The notes below the pieces were generated by a model. It made no database searches and had not been told where the DNA came from. It worked only from the letters and a program-made list of their open reading frames with translations. Below are positions 23,147 to 35,597 of a DNA stretch of 64,000 nucleotides, piece by piece. Numbering within the stretch: position 1 is the first letter of the stretch; each line of letters opens with the position of its first letter. Both the position numbers and the translations under genes were made by a program. Source of the stretch: Cavenderia fasciculata (taxonomy: Eukaryota > Evosea > Eumycetozoa > Acytosteliales > Cavenderiaceae); contig NW_004457735.1 of NCBI RefSeq assembly GCF_000203815.1, positions 1,364,001-1,428,000 on the forward strand, given 5' to 3'.

Positions 23147-23870
23147 TTTCATCAAGAGTCATTATAATATAAAGAGAGAGAGAGAGAGATGATGGTTTAC
23201 CCCATTGTAGTCACTAGAGACTACAACAACTCTATAGAGTACCCACCAAATCCTCCTATTTTCTTTCTTTTTGGATTGGTGTGCGACACATTACATTATA
23301 CACAACACAACAGAAAGGAATACCTTTATGTACTATTTTAAAATAATGGATCGAATTGGACTCATCCCACCATATTATATATCTGGAACACACTCTGTTG
23401 TTTGTGTAATTAAAATCATATGATTATTATTTTCTACATTTTTTTTTTGAATAAATAACTCATGGGTCTCCCCTCTCTCTATCTTTTATTTAAAGATAAA
23501 ATATATTTGGTTGGTCATGTATGTGATTATTCAGTAGACTTGAGGAAAAAGGATTATTATTTGTTTGTTTGTTTGTTTGTTTGTTTGAAACGAGCTCATT
23601 GCGAAGTGAGGGTCAGAATGTGAGTATACAAATTGATTTTTTTGCAAAAATTAATTAAATTTATTTGTTTTACCCGTTTCTGTGCAAGGTCACGTCTTCA
23701 TTTTATTCAATTTACCTTTGCTTTGCTTTTTTTTATAATTTAATTTATAAAACAAATAGGATACAAATACAAATACAAACACAAGCTAATAGTACTACAC
23801 ATACATACATATATAGACAGACAATAGAATATAATAATAATATAGATAGATAGAATATAATAATCAAAGA
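23147..23870. other. Intergenic, 724 bp, with simple repeats and a stem-loop
   Basis: Contains an AG repeat (23172-23189), a perfect 8-bp stem with 6-nt loop at 23205-23226 (TTGTAGTC/GACTACAA) about 60 bp past the preceding stop codon, and a (TTTG) repeat near 23561-23587. The rest is AT-rich promoter-like DNA for the BAR-SH3 gene. No remaining C-terminal lobe of the phosphotransferase was found. Confidence 0.5.
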
Positions 23871-25173
23871 ATGGCAACAATTAAAACATCATTTGCAAGA
23901 ACTAGACAAAGATTAATGACCAAGACAGGTCAGAGTGAAGAGACTGTCGACGTAGAATACCATTACGAAAAGGAAAAGGTGTTTTCTTCGGAGGAGCGTA
24001 TGGTTCGTCTTCAAAAGAATGCTAAAAAGATGATAGATCTCTACAAAGATTTGAGCAAGGCAATGTCAGAGTTGTCATCGGATGCATGCGACCTCTACGA
24101 AGAGTCAGACCCACTCTATCGTCCAGCTAGCAGAATCAAAGAAATGTCATCCGACATGGAAAAGAACAGACAAGTCTATGAAGAAAACATGACAACATCG
24201 TTCCAACAACCAATCCTAGCATACATTTCACAATACAAAGAGATTCGAAAGAGAACTGAAGAATGCACTACTCGTCGTATCGATATGGACAGATACAAAA
24301 ATGATATTGGCAAGTTACGTGAAAAATCGTCTAGCCATGTTCTCAAACAAAAGCTTGCTCCTGTATGTGTAAATTATAAATACGATTATTCAATTCAGAA
24401 GAAAAGAGAAAAGGAGAAAAGATATAAAGAAACCTTGTTCAACAGTCAAATTAACAGTCATTTATTCTATTCTTTTATTTATTTAGACTGAAGAAAAATA
24501 TCAATTCTGTAAGGAAGGTTATGAATCTTTGCATATGGAATTATTAGAAGATTTACCAAGATTATATGAAGATAGAAATGCTTATTTCACTTATTTGTTG
24601 GCTGCTGTATGTTAAATAGGAATAGACTTTATCTCTATACAATTAATTAATTCAATTTCTTTTTATTTGTTTTAGTTGGTCAAAGGACAAAATCAATTTT
24701 ATGAATCAATGGCAAATGAATGGCATAATATGCCACAAATGGTGGCAGGTATCAATGATCAAGCAGGTAAAGATCATCCACAAGTTATTACATCGGTTGG
24801 AACATCATCTGCGTCGATAAACATTAGAAACGATCCAGCATTCAAGGCAAATGCATCGATCAAGACTAAACAGACATCAGAGTTTCAAACTACTGCCGGT
24901 CCACTGGCAAAGGATCTCAAGAGCAATACACCAAACGACACTTCCAACTTGGGTACTGTCGTACAACCTAATCCAGCCTTCCAACACACTGGCAAACAAG
25001 GTAGCGGTGCTCAACTCGCAACTGCTCTCTATGATTTTGCTGGTATGGATTCAACGGAACTTTCATTCAAAGCTGGTGATCGTATCATTATCCATAAAAA
25101 GGATGGTGAATGGATGGAAGGTGAATTACATGGTATGAGAGGTTTGGTCCCAGCTAATTATGTTCAACTATAA
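23871..25173 (+). CDS. BAR-SH3 protein, amphiphysin/Rvs167-like
   Basis: Exons 23871-24362, 24487-24606 and 24676-25173, 369 residues. The N-terminal ~240 residues form a BAR domain: MATIKTSFARTRQRLMTKTG amphipathic start, ERMVRLQKNAKKMIDLYKDL, PILAYISQYKEIRKR, and after the introns CKEGYESLHMELLEDLPRLY. A linker with Thr/Ser/Pro follows. The C-terminal SH3 domain (about 312-369) reads ATALYDFAGMDSTELSFKAGD, IIHKKDGEWMEGEL and GLVPANYVQL, with all the ligand-groove residues (ALYDF, W, PANY). It would dimerise, bend membranes and recruit proline-rich partners during endocytosis or contractile vacuole traffic. All splice borders are GT-AG with GTATGT donors. Confidence 0.93.
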
Positions 25174-25380
25174 ATAGGTTCAATTTCAAACCTTTACAAC
25201 TTTTGGCCTAAACCTAAACAACAAACTTTATACCATTATTTTTTTTTAAAATGTAAATCGCGACACTTCTCTCTTCTCCTCCTTTCCAAACAATCAATCA
25301 ATCAAACCCAAATGTATACAATAAAATCAATAGTAATATTATCTATTCAATCAATCAATCTAATATAATATTTGATTAGT

Positions 25381-26656
25381 TTAAAGTTTTTTATTCCATG
25401 GTAATTTAATATTATATTTTAAAAGAGTTTTAGTGCCAAGCGCATAGGTTGGATCGATTTCTTCCATGTCGAAATAACTCATCAAAGAGAATCCACATAA
25501 CCCGAAAAAGGTATGGAATACATCTGGTACGTTGCCTGGCTTGTCGGCAATACCACCAGTTTCATTGTCTTGACACTTGAGGATATAGTTTCTTAATTTT
25601 TCATTATCGATCCAATGCAAACGGTCAATGACAGACAATGCCGATACGACCCACCATGAATAACACACATCTGATGTCTTTTCAGGTCTACCATTCAAAC
25701 CACCATTTGGTAATTGTCTTTCACACAACCACCATCCCAATTGATCTCTATCAATTAAATCTAATCTATTTATAATTGCTAATGCTCCAACACATGTAAA
25801 TGCTAAAAACAAAAGAAGAGTCAATACAATAATACATATAAATCCCTCTCTATTCTCCAACATGTTTTAAATGTGACACATACTTTGACCAGCATGAGAT
25901 TCAGCACCTGGGATACAACCATAACCAGCATCAAAGTTTTTACATCTATTGATAAAGTCTGCAATCTTTTCTATTCTATTGTTGTCAAGTAAATCCAATT
26001 TACCCATCAGTGAGAGACATGATACTGCACAGTATGTAAATCTAGTGTCTACTTCTCCCCATTTATCTCCAAAGAATGATCCATCCTCTTGTTGTAAACT
26101 TAATACATCTAGATAGATACAAAATGTGTCAATATATATATATAAATATAGATCAACAAGATATGTAATGTATGATATATATCTCTCTCTCTCTCTCTTA
26201 CATTTAGCAACCAAATCTTGGTCTAATCTATCAAGGGCATCAAGTTGCATTAATATTTGTACAGCACTAAGAGTTGATAATAAATGTTCATCATGACTAA
26301 CATTACCAGAGAATCCACCTAAAGAAGAGAAAGAGAGAGAATCAGTAATTATAATCTTGATGAAGTGATCACTTGATTACTATGATTATTCATATTTAAA
26401 TACCATTTGACTTTTGACAAGATAATACCCAATTAATGATAACATCTCTATCCATCTTATCCAATGCTTTGAGTATGTAGAGTGATGTCAATCCCCAATA
26501 CATTCCATTCATTCTAAGATGTTCTGTCACCCAATATTCAAAGTCTTCTTCCTTTTTGTTGTCTAGATTGACAACATAGCTGATATGTTTCTCTACCAAT
26601 ACATTCTTTGTATGATCGATTGAATTGTTGTTATTACTATTACTATTGTCACTCAT
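25381..26656 (-). CDS. rabggtb: Rab geranylgeranyltransferase subunit beta (GGTase II beta)
   Basis: Four minus-strand exons: 26404-26656, 26202-26318, 25884-26108 and 25381-25802, 338 residues, close to the family length. The prenyltransferase alpha-alpha toroid repeats are visible: LRMNGMYWGLTSLYIL, GGFSGNVSHDEHLLST, GSFFGDKWGEVDTRFTYCAV (metal-site Asp region), NFDAGYGCIPGAESHAGQ, then GGLNGRPEKTSDVCYSWW (zinc-binding Asp and Cys) and DVFHTFFGLCG (zinc His). WGEVDTRF and the lack of CaaX-type specific loops favour the Rab enzyme over farnesyl or GGTase I beta. It works with RabGGTA and REP to add geranylgeranyl groups to Rab C-termini. The start is the ATG before a short poly-Asn stretch. 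Confidence 0.93.
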
Positions 26657-27521
26657 TATTATTATTATACTTGAATAAAAGATAAGATCTCTTCTTCTTA
26701 TCAATGAATTATATAATATTCTAATCAAAAAAACAAATTAATGAAATTCTCTTCTTTCATTGATTTTCTTCTTTCATAAAAGCATTCAGTCCTGAAGGAG
26801 GTTTCTCTCTCTCTCTCTCTCTATGGGTAGAATTATATGTGTTATTTAATTTAAAATAGGTTCTTTCAATCAATCATTCATACCCAGTCTGGACTTCAAA
26901 GTATCTTTAGAAAGGATAGACAAAGGTGCGATAACAAAATGATTTTAGGGATGGAAGGAACTTAAAGGAAGGAATACTCCTCATACTATTATTGTTATGA
27001 TTCTTTCTTTCTACTACAAATAGTAGTATGCATGTTGGTAGGGCGAAAGAAGATATTAAAACGTCGATTCAAACAAGCTCTCGAAGCTTCATTCATAGGA
27101 AGGGGCATACCCCAAGATTTTATGTAGTTTTTAAATTTTTGATTGTCCCCTCTCCAATGTGTTTGTGGTTGGGTATTCGTCGGCAGCTGGTGGATTGCCT
27201 CTTTTGTTAATATTTGTTTTTTTTCTAGAAAAGTTAGATAGATAGATAGATATTTAGTTGTTGGCAGTACTTTTATATATATATATATAAGTAGTAGTAG
27301 TAGTAGTATACAGTGTAACATCATATACCGATATTAGTGTGGTACAGAGTTTGAGACAGACAACAGATCAAAAAAATAATTATTAATACGAGACAACAAC
27401 AATAACAATAACAACAGTTAACACAAACAAACAGATAGTTTGTATCGAATAAATATAAATACAACAACATACAGACAGACAGTATTATAATATATAAATT
27501 GTATAACAAATAGAATTAAAA
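26657..27521. other. Divergent intergenic region, 865 bp, containing dispersed element copy A
   Basis: Upstream of both rabggtb (minus) and transporter copy 1 (plus). Besides AT-rich DNA and CT, TA and CTA simple repeats, it contains the minus-strand element 27141-27444, which resembles 46470-46637. A minus-strand frame here (26995-27324) opens without ATG at the conserved part. Confidence 0.5.
27141..27444 (-). repeat. Dispersed element, copy A
   Basis: Read on the minus strand, this stretch shares ordered blocks with 46470-46637 (plus): ATACAAACTATCTGTTTGTT, CTAATATCGGTATAT, CTATCTATCTAAC, AACAAAAGAGG and CAACCACAAACACATTGGAG. Between blocks the copies differ by insertions, including a TA and CTA simple repeat in this copy. 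In the best-conserved block (27148-27171) both copies are open in the frame giving QPQTHWRG. It may be a relic of a mobile element, a duplicated upstream region or a decayed coding exon. Confidence 0.65.
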
Positions 27522-29180
27522 ATGAAAAGAGGAACAAATAGTCCAATCAATGCAACCGAAAGGTCACCTTTGGTCAGCGGAGCAGACCAATCATACAACA
27601 ATGGAGCTGATCAATCATCAATAGATCAAACTGAACGAAAGTTTACACCAGTATCGGCTGCAATGAACACAATCAAGAGTTTCGCAGGTATGTTTTGATG
27701 TTAGTAAATCAATTTAGAACCAATCATTAATATATATATATATTTAACTTTGATCCAATATTATACAGGTGCTGGTAGTTTTGCTTTACCGTATGTAGTA
27801 GTAGTTCATAGATCGAGTCTCTGTTTCTACTTGAGGCCTGATATATGATCTATTTTTCAAACAAAACATTATTCTAATACCTATTTTATTTATTTATTTA
27901 TTTAGATGGGCAATGTCAAATGCTGGAGTATTTATAGGATCTATAGGATTGGTATTAATAGCATTATTGGCCAATTATACAATGACCCTTTTATTAAAAT
28001 GTAATATTAAATTGTCAGATGAACAACTTGGATCTGATCAACCACCTCCCTCCTACTCTGATTTGGCCAGACGTGCATTTGGTCGTGTCGGAGAGTTGAT
28101 TGTATGTTTTATCAACTTTTCAGTCACCATGAGTATTTGTATCGCCTATCTTATCTTGATCGGTGCCAATCTTGAAATGTTGACCAATTCACATATCAGT
28201 TCATCTGTTGCCATTTGGATTGTATTACCTATTATTGTTGCACTTAGTTGGGTAACTGATATGTATGTAAAGACAGACAGATATATATATATATATATAT
28301 ATATAAATATTTACATTTTACAAAACATGTATTAATCTTTCTCTCTCTCTCTCTCTTTAGGAAATATTTAGGATTTACAAGTATATTTGGAGCAGCTGCA
28401 TTGATTTTAGCAATGATTACAGTTATTACCTATGGTATTAAAGATTATTCAGTTGAACCACTTTCACATTATAAGGTTGATTATGCAAACATTCCACTTT
28501 GGTTTGGTGTTGCTGCATTCTTTTTCTGTAATCATATTGTTGTTGTTCCAATTAGTCATGCTTCTGGAGACTATCGTCGTTATCCAAGTGTGTTGAATGC
28601 TTCAATGGTTTTCATCACCATTATCAATATTCTTTTCACTACTTTGGGATACCTCTATTTCAACTTTGCCACTGTCGATGGAGTTGTTGGAGTACCATCA
28701 AACATTGTGATGGCACTGCCCAATGGTATATTTGCCAATATTGTACGTGCATGTGTTATTGCAGAGCTCATTTGTTCATTCCCAATCATCGTCGGAGCAG
28801 GTCTCAATGTAGTCGACTCTTCACTCGAATTCTTCCACAACCACTTTTCAGCATTCCCAAACAACAACAAAGTATGTGATGATGGATCCACTAAATTCTT
28901 TAGTCGCAATTGGAAGTTTTATGTTATTAGAGTTATTATCATTGGTATCTTGGCAGCTATTGGTACTACCATAAAGACATTTGGCAGTTACACATCGCTT
29001 ATTGGATCGCTGATGTTGGCTATTGCCGGGTTTGTCATACCACCCCTTCTCTACATTCGTTTCTTCCCCGAGCAATCTAAACTATCCACCACTGTTCACA
29101 TCATCATCACTGTATTTGGTGTTGCTGCAACTATCCTTGGAACTTATCAATCTATTGATGCACTCATTAAAGGAAACTAA
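27522..29180 (+). CDS. Amino-acid transporter, AAAP-type, copy 1
   Basis: Exons 27522-27687, a 22-nt microexon 27769-27790, 27906-28262 and 28361-29180; 454 residues. A hydrophilic N-terminus of ~45 residues precedes TPVSAAMNTIKSFAGAGSFALPWAM, the first helix of the amino-acid/auxin permease fold, followed by about ten further hydrophobic segments. The conserved interior includes PPSYSDLARRAFGRVGELIVCF, FFFCNHIVVVPISHASGD and KTFGSYTSLIGSLML. It should be a proton- or sodium-coupled amino acid carrier of the SLC32/36/38 superfamily in the plasma or an endolysosomal membrane; the substrate is unknown. It is the first of three paralogues on the same strand and closest in exon sequence to copy 3 (49323), but its second intron is nearly identical to that of copy 2. 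Confidence 0.9.
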
Positions 29181-29745
29181 ACAAAACAACAATCAAAATA
29201 ATAATAATAATAATAAACTACTTAATATTGTGTAAATCTACAAATATCAATTGAATATTATTTATGATTATTTGGTAATGGAACAATTATATTGTTGCTT
29301 TTAAAAAAAACAGATACTGTTGCAAGATTTATCTGTGCAAGAGTTGTCTGGTTGATTCGGTCGTTTTTTTTTTTTCATTTTTTTAATTTATTTTTTTTTT
29401 CGTCCAAAAAACGAGTTCTCTGTCTCTCGGTCGACGCTCCTGTGGCGCCTCACCTCCTCCTCGACTAAATAATTATCTTAGTCTTTATAATTCTTTACTC
29501 TATCATCTATTCCCTATTCCAATCTTTAATAATTTAATACTATATTTACTATATTTATTATTCATTGATTCTTCTTTATTGTGATTGCAATCATCAATAT
29601 CGAAAACAAACCAACATTTACAACATATTGTTTAGTAGTCATACAACCCGTCATAGTAGGAGTAGAAAGATAGAAAAACAACAATAATAATAATAATAAT
29701 AATAGTTTACATTGTAAAGAGAAGATAAAGAAACAAGATAAGAAG
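29181..29745. other. Intergenic, 565 bp
   Basis: AT-rich except for a short GC-rich patch near 29418-29465 (TCGGTCGACGCTCCTGTGGC) with flanking T-runs. It precedes the Rrp5-like gene and presumably holds its promoter. No ORF or RNA gene is recognised. Confidence 0.45.
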
Positions 29746-32473
29746 ATGTCAACCAACAACAACAAGAAAAATAACAATAGTAAAAAGGTAGTCACCTCGA
29801 CTACCTCTACCTCTACTTCATCATCAGAAGGATATCAAAGAGGTTCAAATGTAGAGTTTCGTAGTTTACATAAAGAGAGACAACAACAATTGAAACGTAA
29901 AGAGAGAGAGGTAGAGCAACAAAGTGAAGGTCTCGACATTGACCAAACCGACAAGAGAATTTCAAAGGTCAAGAAGTTGGAAAAGGCAGCACAAATTGTT
30001 AGCAGTAGAATCAAAGAAAAGGGTACACGTTCACGTTTCGATGTTGACGATCAAGACAACATTCTCTTGGACGACAAGCAATTACTCAGAACCAAAAAGT
30101 CAGACAGATACCAAAACCCAGACACACTAAAGAAGAAACGTGAACTCAAGAAAAAGGAAAAGATGTCAGCTGCCGATCACAACAAGGGCGATTCTGACGA
30201 CAAGAAAAAGGATGACCTCACAGACGAACAAGATGCTGAAGCCGACAAACTCATTCCTTTCCTTCCAAAAACTGTTAAATCTTTTTCAACTAGGTTATAT
30301 AGTTCTGTAAGTAGAGAGAAAAGAGAAAGAAAAAGAGAAAGGAAAAGAAAAGAATCAATGGAAAACTAATTTATTTTATTGTTGTTTCTATTTATTTTTT
30401 TTAGGACATTTATGCTGGTATGGTATTATTAGGAGCTTTTGAAATGGTAACTGATTCATTTATTGTTGTTTCTTTGCCATTTGGTATCAGAGGTTACGTT
30501 AAATTCAATGAAATCAGTGATGAGTTTACAAAGTGGAGTAACAGTGTCATGAAAGACAATATTAAATACAAATCAAATTTCCAAAAGACAGATAGTATCC
30601 TAGAGAGAATTAAAACCATGTTTATCAAAGGTCATCTATTAAAGGTTGCTGTTATGGGTATTTCTGATATGAAAAAGAAAGGTTTATTATGTACATTAAG
30701 GTAAACGAAGAACAAACAAAAAAAACAAAATAATAAGAAATAATATATTTATTAACTTTGTTTAATTGTAAACTCTTTTTAGACCTGAAGTTATAAATAA
30801 GGAATCAAATATTGGTAATTTTACAGAAGGTATGAATATTTATGGATCAGTACAAAGTGTTCAAGACAAGGGTTATATTATTAGTTTTGGATCTGGATTT
30901 GAACACAAGGGTTTCCTTAAATTTGAAGATACCAAGTTCTATTGGCCAACTACCACTTCCAATGTCGATGCATCAACAGCCACTGAAACCACGCTTTCAG
31001 TTGGTCAACCTTTGGAATGCAACATTTTAACCATCTCTGAGAGTCCCAAGATTGTGTCGGTTTCGGTATCACACTTTTTAGTGTCAAGAGCCACCACCAA
31101 GGACAGTACTGCCATCACGGCTCAATCCATCAAGGCCGGTATGCTCGTCGAAGGTACCATCTCGGCCGTATACGATAATGGTTTGCAAGTTCGTTTCCTC
31201 GAGTTCTTTGCCGGTGACATTCACCAATTCCACGTTGACAGACCATTGACCGATTTCCAAGAGGGTCGTACTCTCAAGGCTCGTATCATCTCTGTCGATC
31301 ATGAAAAGAAGCGTATCCATTTATCACTCCTGTCTCATTGTCTTGGTCTCCGTCCATTCCCATTCAACACTCTCAAGATTGGTGATATCTTCCACAAGGA
31401 TATCATTGTTAAAAAGGTTGATACTCATGAAATCTTATTATCTCTACCAGATGAATTTTCAAAAGTTAAAGGTTTACTTCATGTATGTTTAACAAAAAAA
31501 TCAAAAACAAAGAAAAAAAAGAATACAAGTTATTAATATATTTATTTTTCCATTTTTTTAGAATACACAAACTGAAAATAATAAAGAATCATTAAAAGGT
31601 AAATTTAATGTTGGTAGTGAATTACATGTTCCATGTCGTGTAAAGCATGTCGATTATTTGGACGCCATGGTTACATTGACCACCAAGAAGAAGGAAATTG
31701 GCAAGACAATCTATTCATACTATGACTTGCAACCAGGTCAAATCCTCGATGGTACCATCAAGTTTGTTCGTGACGACTCTATCGAAATCAAGATTACAGA
31801 CAATATTTTTGGTGTCGTTCCAATGCACAACCTCGGTGAGACCATGATCCTCAAGCCACGTGAAAGATTCAATGCTGGCCAATCACTCAGATTCCGTATT
31901 CTCAAGGTCGTTCCAGAAAAGAAGCGTCTCGTACTCACCCTCAAGCCATCACTCGTCCACTCGACCCTACCCATCCTCTCGAGCAAGGCTGCTTGCAAGG
32001 TTGGTGAAATCGCTCAAGGTTTCATCTCGAGAATCGAAGACGAAAGAATCCACGTCACCTTTTTCGGCGACGTCCACGGTATTGTAGACCGTAGCCAAAT
32101 GAGCAGAACTCCCATCACCATGATTTCTGAGCACTTCCAAATCGGTCAAGTCGTCACCACCAAGACCCTTCAAGTCAATCCAAAGGGATTGTTTTTAACT
32201 CTCATCATCGATAACGCAGACTATCAACAATATTTAAATTCAATTCAAAACAACAAAAATCAACCTGAAGTAAAGGATGAAGAAAATGAAGAGGAAGAAG
32301 AAGAAGAGGAAGAATCTGAAGAAGAATCAGAGGAAGAGGAAAAGGTAGAAGTAAAGAAAGAAGAACCAATTAAAAATAACTCTAAAAAGACTACTCCACC
32401 ACCAACTAAACAACAACAAAATAATAATAATAAGAATACAGCCAAGATTAATACCAAAAGCAACTACAACTAA
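29746..32473 (+). CDS. Rrp5/PDCD11-like multi-S1 RNA-binding protein, short form
   Basis: Exons 29746-30306, 30405-30700, 30783-31482 and 31562-32473; 822 residues. A charged leader with the PDCD11-like block RSLHKERQQQLKRK is followed by a first S1 repeat (AGMVLLGAFEMVTDSFIVVSLPFGIRG, split here by context) and about five more S1 OB folds, for example GMNIYGSVQSVQDKGYIISF, GMLVEGTISAVYDNGLQVRF, GQILDGTIKFVRDDSIEIKI and GEIAQGFISRIEDERIHVTF. This matches the N-terminal half of Rrp5, which binds pre-rRNA around the ITS1 cleavage sites in the nucleolus. Full Rrp5 has about twelve S1 repeats plus C-terminal TPR/HAT repeats and is ~1700 residues. Here an acidic Glu tail and Lys/Thr/Asn tail end the protein. 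Another frame just downstream (to TAA 32601) reads SEMMSQMNPDLMSKILNG, suggesting an indel in the low-complexity tail. Confidence 0.82.
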
Positions 32474-32678
32474 GCCTACTACTACTACTACTACCGCCAA
32501 GAAAACAACAGCCAACACTAAGAATAACAACAAGAATATAAGCGAAATGATGTCCCAAATGAACCCAGATTTAATGTCCAAGATTTTAAATGGAACAAAA
32601 TAAACAACAAAATAATATTATTATATATAAATATAAATATAAATATGTCTGTTGGATTACAGTTATACTTATTTCCTT

Positions 32679-34042
32679 TTATTTTATTTGATTTGATTTT
32701 TTTTCTTTTAATTTAGTTTTACTCCAATCTTGTAAACTAAATTCACCATGAGCCAATTTAAATGTTTCTTCATCGTATTTGTCATGCCATAAATCGTATA
32801 GCCCTTTAACGCATTGAGGTACACCTTGGTATTCGATTTTGTTGGGATTGGTGGTTTGTGGTTCACTCAGGCCTTGGTTAGTGTCACTAAAGTATTCCCA
32901 TGGTTTGGGTAGTGACTTTAGACCGGCAGTGTAATGAAGTACTTTGATCTTTTCAAAGTCCCAAAGACGTCGATCACCACATTCACAGTGTGGAATCTGA
33001 GCACCAAATTCTGGATAATGGAGTGGATGCCATTTAAGAGCGTTGCTCAATACATCTTGGTCATTGGTGACTTTGGTGTGTTGGGCAATCGTTTCAAGAG
33101 ACTCTAACAATAGTTTATAGGTCTTTAGACTGGGTGTAAGTACCATTAATCCACTATTGATCAATTGAATTCTATTGTCATCATAGACACAACTATTGGC
33201 ATTGGCATCAATCGTTGAATATATTTCCAATGGATTATCTGTTGTTGCATCAAATAAATCATCAATATTTTTTAATACCAATAAATCTGAATCTAAATAG
33301 AAAAAAGTATAAAGATTTTAAAGATTAGATTTAAAGATTTGTTGTTTCTTTTTTTTCTTTTCTTTTTCTTTGTTTTACCTAACCACATTATTTTTTCATA
33401 ATGAATTTGTTCCCAACTTCTAAACTTTGTAAAGGCAGACATCCAACGTTCAGTTTGTACGCTTACACCCTTTGGAACATCGATTGGATGGACAGTTTCT
33501 ACAATGGCACCAATCTTTTGGAGACGATGGATAGCACCGGCGTCAAAATCCATTGAAACCATGACAACAAAATCATATATTGATCCAACATCTTCCAATG
33601 ATTGTTTGAGAACGGCTACACCTTGAGCATACTTTATATTATCGACATAGGTAATATAGGCATACTTTGTAATATTGTGTTGACGTATACTATTCAGCTC
33701 TTTGAGAGCATTTTCTCTATCCCTTTTTCTCTTTTGTTCAATTTCATCTTCCAGCTTCATCAATCTTTCATCTTCCTTTTTATCCTTTTCTCTTTCTTGT
33801 CTTTCTTTTTCTTCTTGTTGTTTATTTCTTTCTAATGATTGTTGTTGTTGTTGTTGATGTGATGGTTGTTGTAATTGTTGTAGGTTTGTATCCAAATCCT
33901 TTTGTTGTACAGTAGCCATATATTGTTCACTCTTGTAGTATCCATAGTTGTAGAAAAAGACACAGCCATAGAATACATGTATAAGTATAAGTATTGTTAT
34001 TACTATACCCTTTACATTTACACTATTTGATATAATCTTCAT
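32679..34042 (-). CDS. GT8-family glycosyltransferase, type II membrane protein (glycogenin-like)
   Basis: Exons 33379-34042 and 32679-33292 on the minus strand, 425 residues. An N-terminal membrane anchor (IVITILILIHVFYGCVFF, about 14-31) and a Gln/Lys/Glu coiled stem (50-118) precede the catalytic domain. This begins YAYITYVDNIKYAQGVAVL and continues VVMVSMDFDAGAIHRL, AFTKFRSWEQIHYEKIMWLG, with the DSD metal-binding triad (about 222-224) formed right at the splice junction, then QLINSGLMVLTPSLKTY, NDQDVLSN and KVLHYTAGLKSLPKPW. These are the hallmarks of retaining GT8 transferases such as glycogenin and plant GUX/PGSIP. The anchor suggests the Golgi; the donor sugar and acceptor are unknown. 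Confidence 0.88.
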
Positions 34043-35597
34043 CGTCGTTGTAACAATATAAATATATTATATAAATAAATGTAGAGATGATAATATTTTA
34101 TATTATATCTTCTTTATCTATCTCTTAGTTGATTCTACAAATATTAATATTCCTACTGCTACTACTTTAATAAGTAATCATACAAAGTTTCAATTCTGCT
34201 GTATGCTACTACTCCCTCCCTCCTTTTTTCCGCAATAGATATATAATGCTTTGTATGTTGGTTGTTTGGTCAGGTTATTGGCATGAGTGAGTGAGTGTAT
34301 GTAGGTGGTGAATAATGTGTGGTGGTGTGATGTAAGAAAACAATGATAGCACACTACAATGAAAAATACAAATTTAATTTAAATAGAATTTAATTAATTA
34401 TTGGTTGATCGATGCATCACATCAGTGCATATATATATATATTATTAATATATGTGTTGGTTCAATTTGGTCATTAATGATCATCAGTCATTCATTCACA
34501 CTTTTATCTTGGTCGAGATTTAAGATTAAAAAGAATAAACTCTGAATAAAAGACGAATAAAATTTTAGTAAAGATTGGAGTTGGGAGAGACAAACCCCAC
34601 ACACCTACCTCTCATCATCATTATGTCCGTAAATAGAAATTAAATGATTCACGTCGGTATCTTGATAGTTCACAAGCATCATAAATATTTCTACTACAAG
34701 TTATCTATCTGTTTCATTTTCAAATTTGAATCAGTTCCCGAGGGAGTGGTGCCATGAATTTTCCTTTTTTGACAATCGGTTAATTTCATTTGCGCAAGTA
34801 AAGAGCAAAGAGGGTTAGGGAACTTTCTAAATCATCTACCATTATTAAATACCCTTTGTTCTATTCATTACTAAATAAACAAATAATAATATTAAACATT
34901 TACAACAATTTTATAAATATAAATATTTATTAATTATAACATACCTGTACAAAATCAAAACTATAAATATTAATATTCAAAATAATAATTATTTTAAATT
35001 TATCCTCATCAAAAGATATTAATTAGATCTTCACACATATATAAATATATACGACGATACATATAGTATCACTGACAACCAACAGCCAACCAAACCAAAC
35101 AATAGTAGATAATAACACCAAATTAGTGATAATTCCTTCTGTCTGTCTGTCTGTCTCTCTTTCGTTTTTTATCACACCCCCACACTCCTCCTCCTCCTCG
35201 CTTCCTCATCATTCTTTGCTTGTATTCCTAGCCATTTATTTCAAATAAATAGACAACAACCTGTACAATTGAATTTAGTAGTTCTGTTCAATTCAAGAAA
35301 ACAGACGACATTAGGAAATTAAATTTATTGGTACCTTGAAGAATTGTTTTAAATTAACAATTAACAAACTAAAAACACTATTATAATATATATATTGTAT
35401 GTTATATCATATGATTATGCAGAGTTGTTAAGGGATATACTAATATCTTCTGTTAGAGTTATACTTTTAATCATCGACACAATTAAGAGGTAGCACATTT
35501 TTTAAATTTACAGACAGGCAAACTCGATATAGCATTATATATATATAACATAATATATTAAATTTAACATCAAACCGCGAATCATTCTTTTTTAAAC
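34043..35597. other. Large divergent intergenic region, 1.56 kb
   Basis: Between the GT8 gene (minus) and the PanB-PanE gene (plus). Very AT-rich with TA runs (34429-34442, 35535-35550), GAGTGAGTG and CTGT simple repeats (35136-35160), and a CTCCTCCTC patch (35188-35200). No conserved ORF or RNA gene is recognised. It is the longest gene-free stretch in the window and probably holds two promoters. Confidence 0.5.

Noticed and set aside
27791-27905. C/D-box snoRNA inside the conserved transporter intron
   Set aside because: CTGA and ATGAT-like stretches are present, but there are no properly spaced C and D boxes and no terminal stem; kept only as an unexplained conserved block.
28655-28909. 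Minus-strand frames inside transporter copy 1
   Set aside because: Antisense shadows of a conserved membrane protein; no motifs.
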